Source: an uncultured Solirubrobacterales bacterium (GTDB lineage: Bacteria > Actinomycetota > Thermoleophilia > Solirubrobacterales > 70-9). Taken from it: 12,814 bases of DNA. The position numbers and the translations under genes are program-made. Every line of letters starts with the position of its first letter. The first letter of the stretch is position 1. Below are positions 11,844-12,814 of this stretch, in pieces. The notes under the pieces were generated by a model. That model ran no database searches. It was not told the DNA's origin and saw only the letters and a list, made by a program, of their open reading frames with translations. The stretch is from contig CALEMO010000121.1 in assembly GCA_937910825.1 (NCBI GenBank), positions 1 to 12,814 of the forward strand, written 5' to 3'.

Positions 11844-12814
11844 ATGAAATCGATCGGACGCATTGTGGCGCTCGCTTTGTTCGCTGCGGCGATTCCGGCT
11901 TCGGCGTCGGCCGGTACCGCGGCAGTCGGCGTGCCGGAACGGTCTGCCGAAGCGATTATTCTAAAGGGGGCCCAGACCCAGGGACTGATCGGCGTGCCGC
12001 CGGGAGACCTCGTCGCCTTCCGTTGGCAGTCGGGGTGGCAGCAGGTCCCTGTCCAGGTCGATGAAAGAAAGCTCGTCGATTACAGGATCCTGAGGCAGTG
12101 GCGTAGTAACGGCGCCGGGGCGGAGCCATTTTTCTCGAGTGAGGTTTACGCCGATCCCGGCACCTACGCCGGAGCCGACGGCTCGCCTCAGCCGACGAGC
12201 TCAAAAGGCCCGGCCTATGGCCCCGATTTGTCCAATCCAGTCCCCCCGGGGGACAAGAACCTCGACTCGAACGACGAAATCGCCATGATGGCCTCCGATG
12301 CCGGCGCCTCGGCTTTCGGGCAGGCAAATCCCCCCGGCATTTTTGGATCGAGCCGCACCGCGATCCTCGTGGAGGACCCGCTCGATCCGGACGGTCGCCG
12401 GTTCCTTTATCTGTTCCGCCGCAGCGGCTCACTCGACCCGACTGCGGGCCGGGACTACGTCAACTACGAGCAGCGCTATTCGCCGCTGCTTGCCGGGGGC
12501 TACTTCGGCGGCTACAACCACGCAAGCATCGGAGACAACGTCAACGGGCCTCCGGTAAATCCGGAAGCGTCGACGATCAGCAGCGATCTGTACGAGCAGA
12601 CCTTCCCCGGCCGCTGGCTGATCGACGGACTGCGCATCAAGGCAGGGGCGGCAACCGGAGTGGACATCCTCGATGGTGACAAATCTACGGTCGGGCAGAC
12701 GGCCTGTGGCCGCAACGAATTGACTTTCAGCCGCGGCGGCGGCGGTGTGATCGCGGCAATCGACGGGCCGGTCAGGGCGATGATCTCACCCGGCATAAGA
12801 TCCAGCGACGCGCC
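11844..12814 (+). CDS. secreted protein of unknown function, N-terminal part
   Basis: The frame is open from ATG 11844 to the window end (323 residues, no stop). Just upstream is GGTGATC, a match to the downstream half of the Shine-Dalgarno. A Sec signal peptide is clear: MKSIGRIV, a hydrophobic core ALALFAAAIPA, and a cleavage site after ASASA (about residue 23). The mature part starts with a beta-rich region containing PERSAEAIILKG and VPVQVDERK. Later come LDSNDEIAMMASDAG, TAILVEDPLD, RFLYLFRRSG, a Gly/Tyr-rich turn (YFGGYNHAS) and IDGPVRAM. I do not recognise a named domain; similar secreted proteins occur as hypothetical proteins in soil actinobacteria. It lies 71 bp after ufaA1 on the same strand, without a convincing terminator or promoter between, so co-transcription is possible but unproven. 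Confidence 0.75.
   Translation, partial: MKSIGRIVALALFAAAIPASASAGTAAVGVPERSAEAIILKGAQTQGLIGVPPGDLVAFRWQSGWQQVPVQVDERKLVDYRILRQWRSNGAGAEPFFSSEVYADPGTYAGADGSPQPTSSKGPAYGPDLSNPVPPGDKNLDSNDEIAMMASDAGASAFGQANPPGIFGSSRTAILVEDPLDPDGRRFLYLFRRSGSLDPTAGRDYVNYEQRYSPLLAGGYFGGYNHASIGDNVNGPPVNPEASTISSDLYEQTFPGRWLIDGLRIKAGAATGVDILDGDKSTVGQTACGRNELTFSRGGGGVIAAIDGPVRAMISPGIRSSDA

Overview
The window looks like chromosomal DNA of a high-GC Gram-positive actinobacterium, most likely of the Thermoleophilia/Solirubrobacterales type. I infer this from the frequent GTG starts, the DUF4235 protein, the HtaA-like secreted protein with its repeated 'FPxxGG...HSGG' motif, the SigK/RskA pair and the UfaA1-type methyltransferase operon. 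This is inference from family resemblance; no rRNA or marker gene is present. I see no tRNA, rRNA, CRISPR array, transposase or phage gene.

Layout. (1) Positions 1-2124 hold the 3' end of a Delta9-type fatty acid desaturase (+), a siderophore-interacting flavoprotein (-), a DUF4235 membrane protein (+), a small basic hypothetical protein (-), and the remnant of an ECF-type sigma factor (-). The remnant has a frameshift and lacks region 4. (2) Positions 2308-3687 hold a 14-TM DHA2-type drug exporter. (3) Positions 3770-6809 are a tight four-gene plus-strand unit: a two-repeat HtaA-like secreted protein, a fasciclin lipoprotein, a SigK-like sigma factor and an RskA-like membrane anti-sigma factor. 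(4) Positions 6861-7808 encode a patatin-like phospholipase, and 7789-8344 on the minus strand a glutathione-S-transferase-like gene broken by an apparent internal deletion with frameshift. (5) Positions 8436-11772 are a translationally coupled operon: COG2907 FAD oxidoreductase, DUF1365 protein and UfaA1/CFA-synthase-like methyltransferase. (6) From 11844 a secreted protein of unknown function runs off the end.

The main result is that blocks 3 to 5 bring together, within 8 kb, the gene families that make up the SigK regulon of Mycobacterium tuberculosis: Rv0449c (COG2907), Rv0448c (DUF1365), Rv0447c (UfaA1), sigK, rskA and the fasciclin antigens MPT70/MPT83. The Rv0446c (DUF1295) family is not seen. 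The same window shows three similar ECF-like promoter candidates. They lie ahead of the HtaA-like gene, the patatin gene and the COG2907 operon. Two of them place the -10 hexamer exactly 7 nt upstream of an ATG, which predicts leaderless mRNAs. My working model is one sigma-K-like regulon that remodels the cell envelope: secreted surface proteins, a lipase that could release acyl chains, and an operon that modifies unsaturated membrane fatty acids. The regulatory and chemical parts of this model are inference.

There are two broken genes (sigma remnant, GST). Each could be real decay or, for the single-base frameshift in the sigma remnant, a sequencing error.
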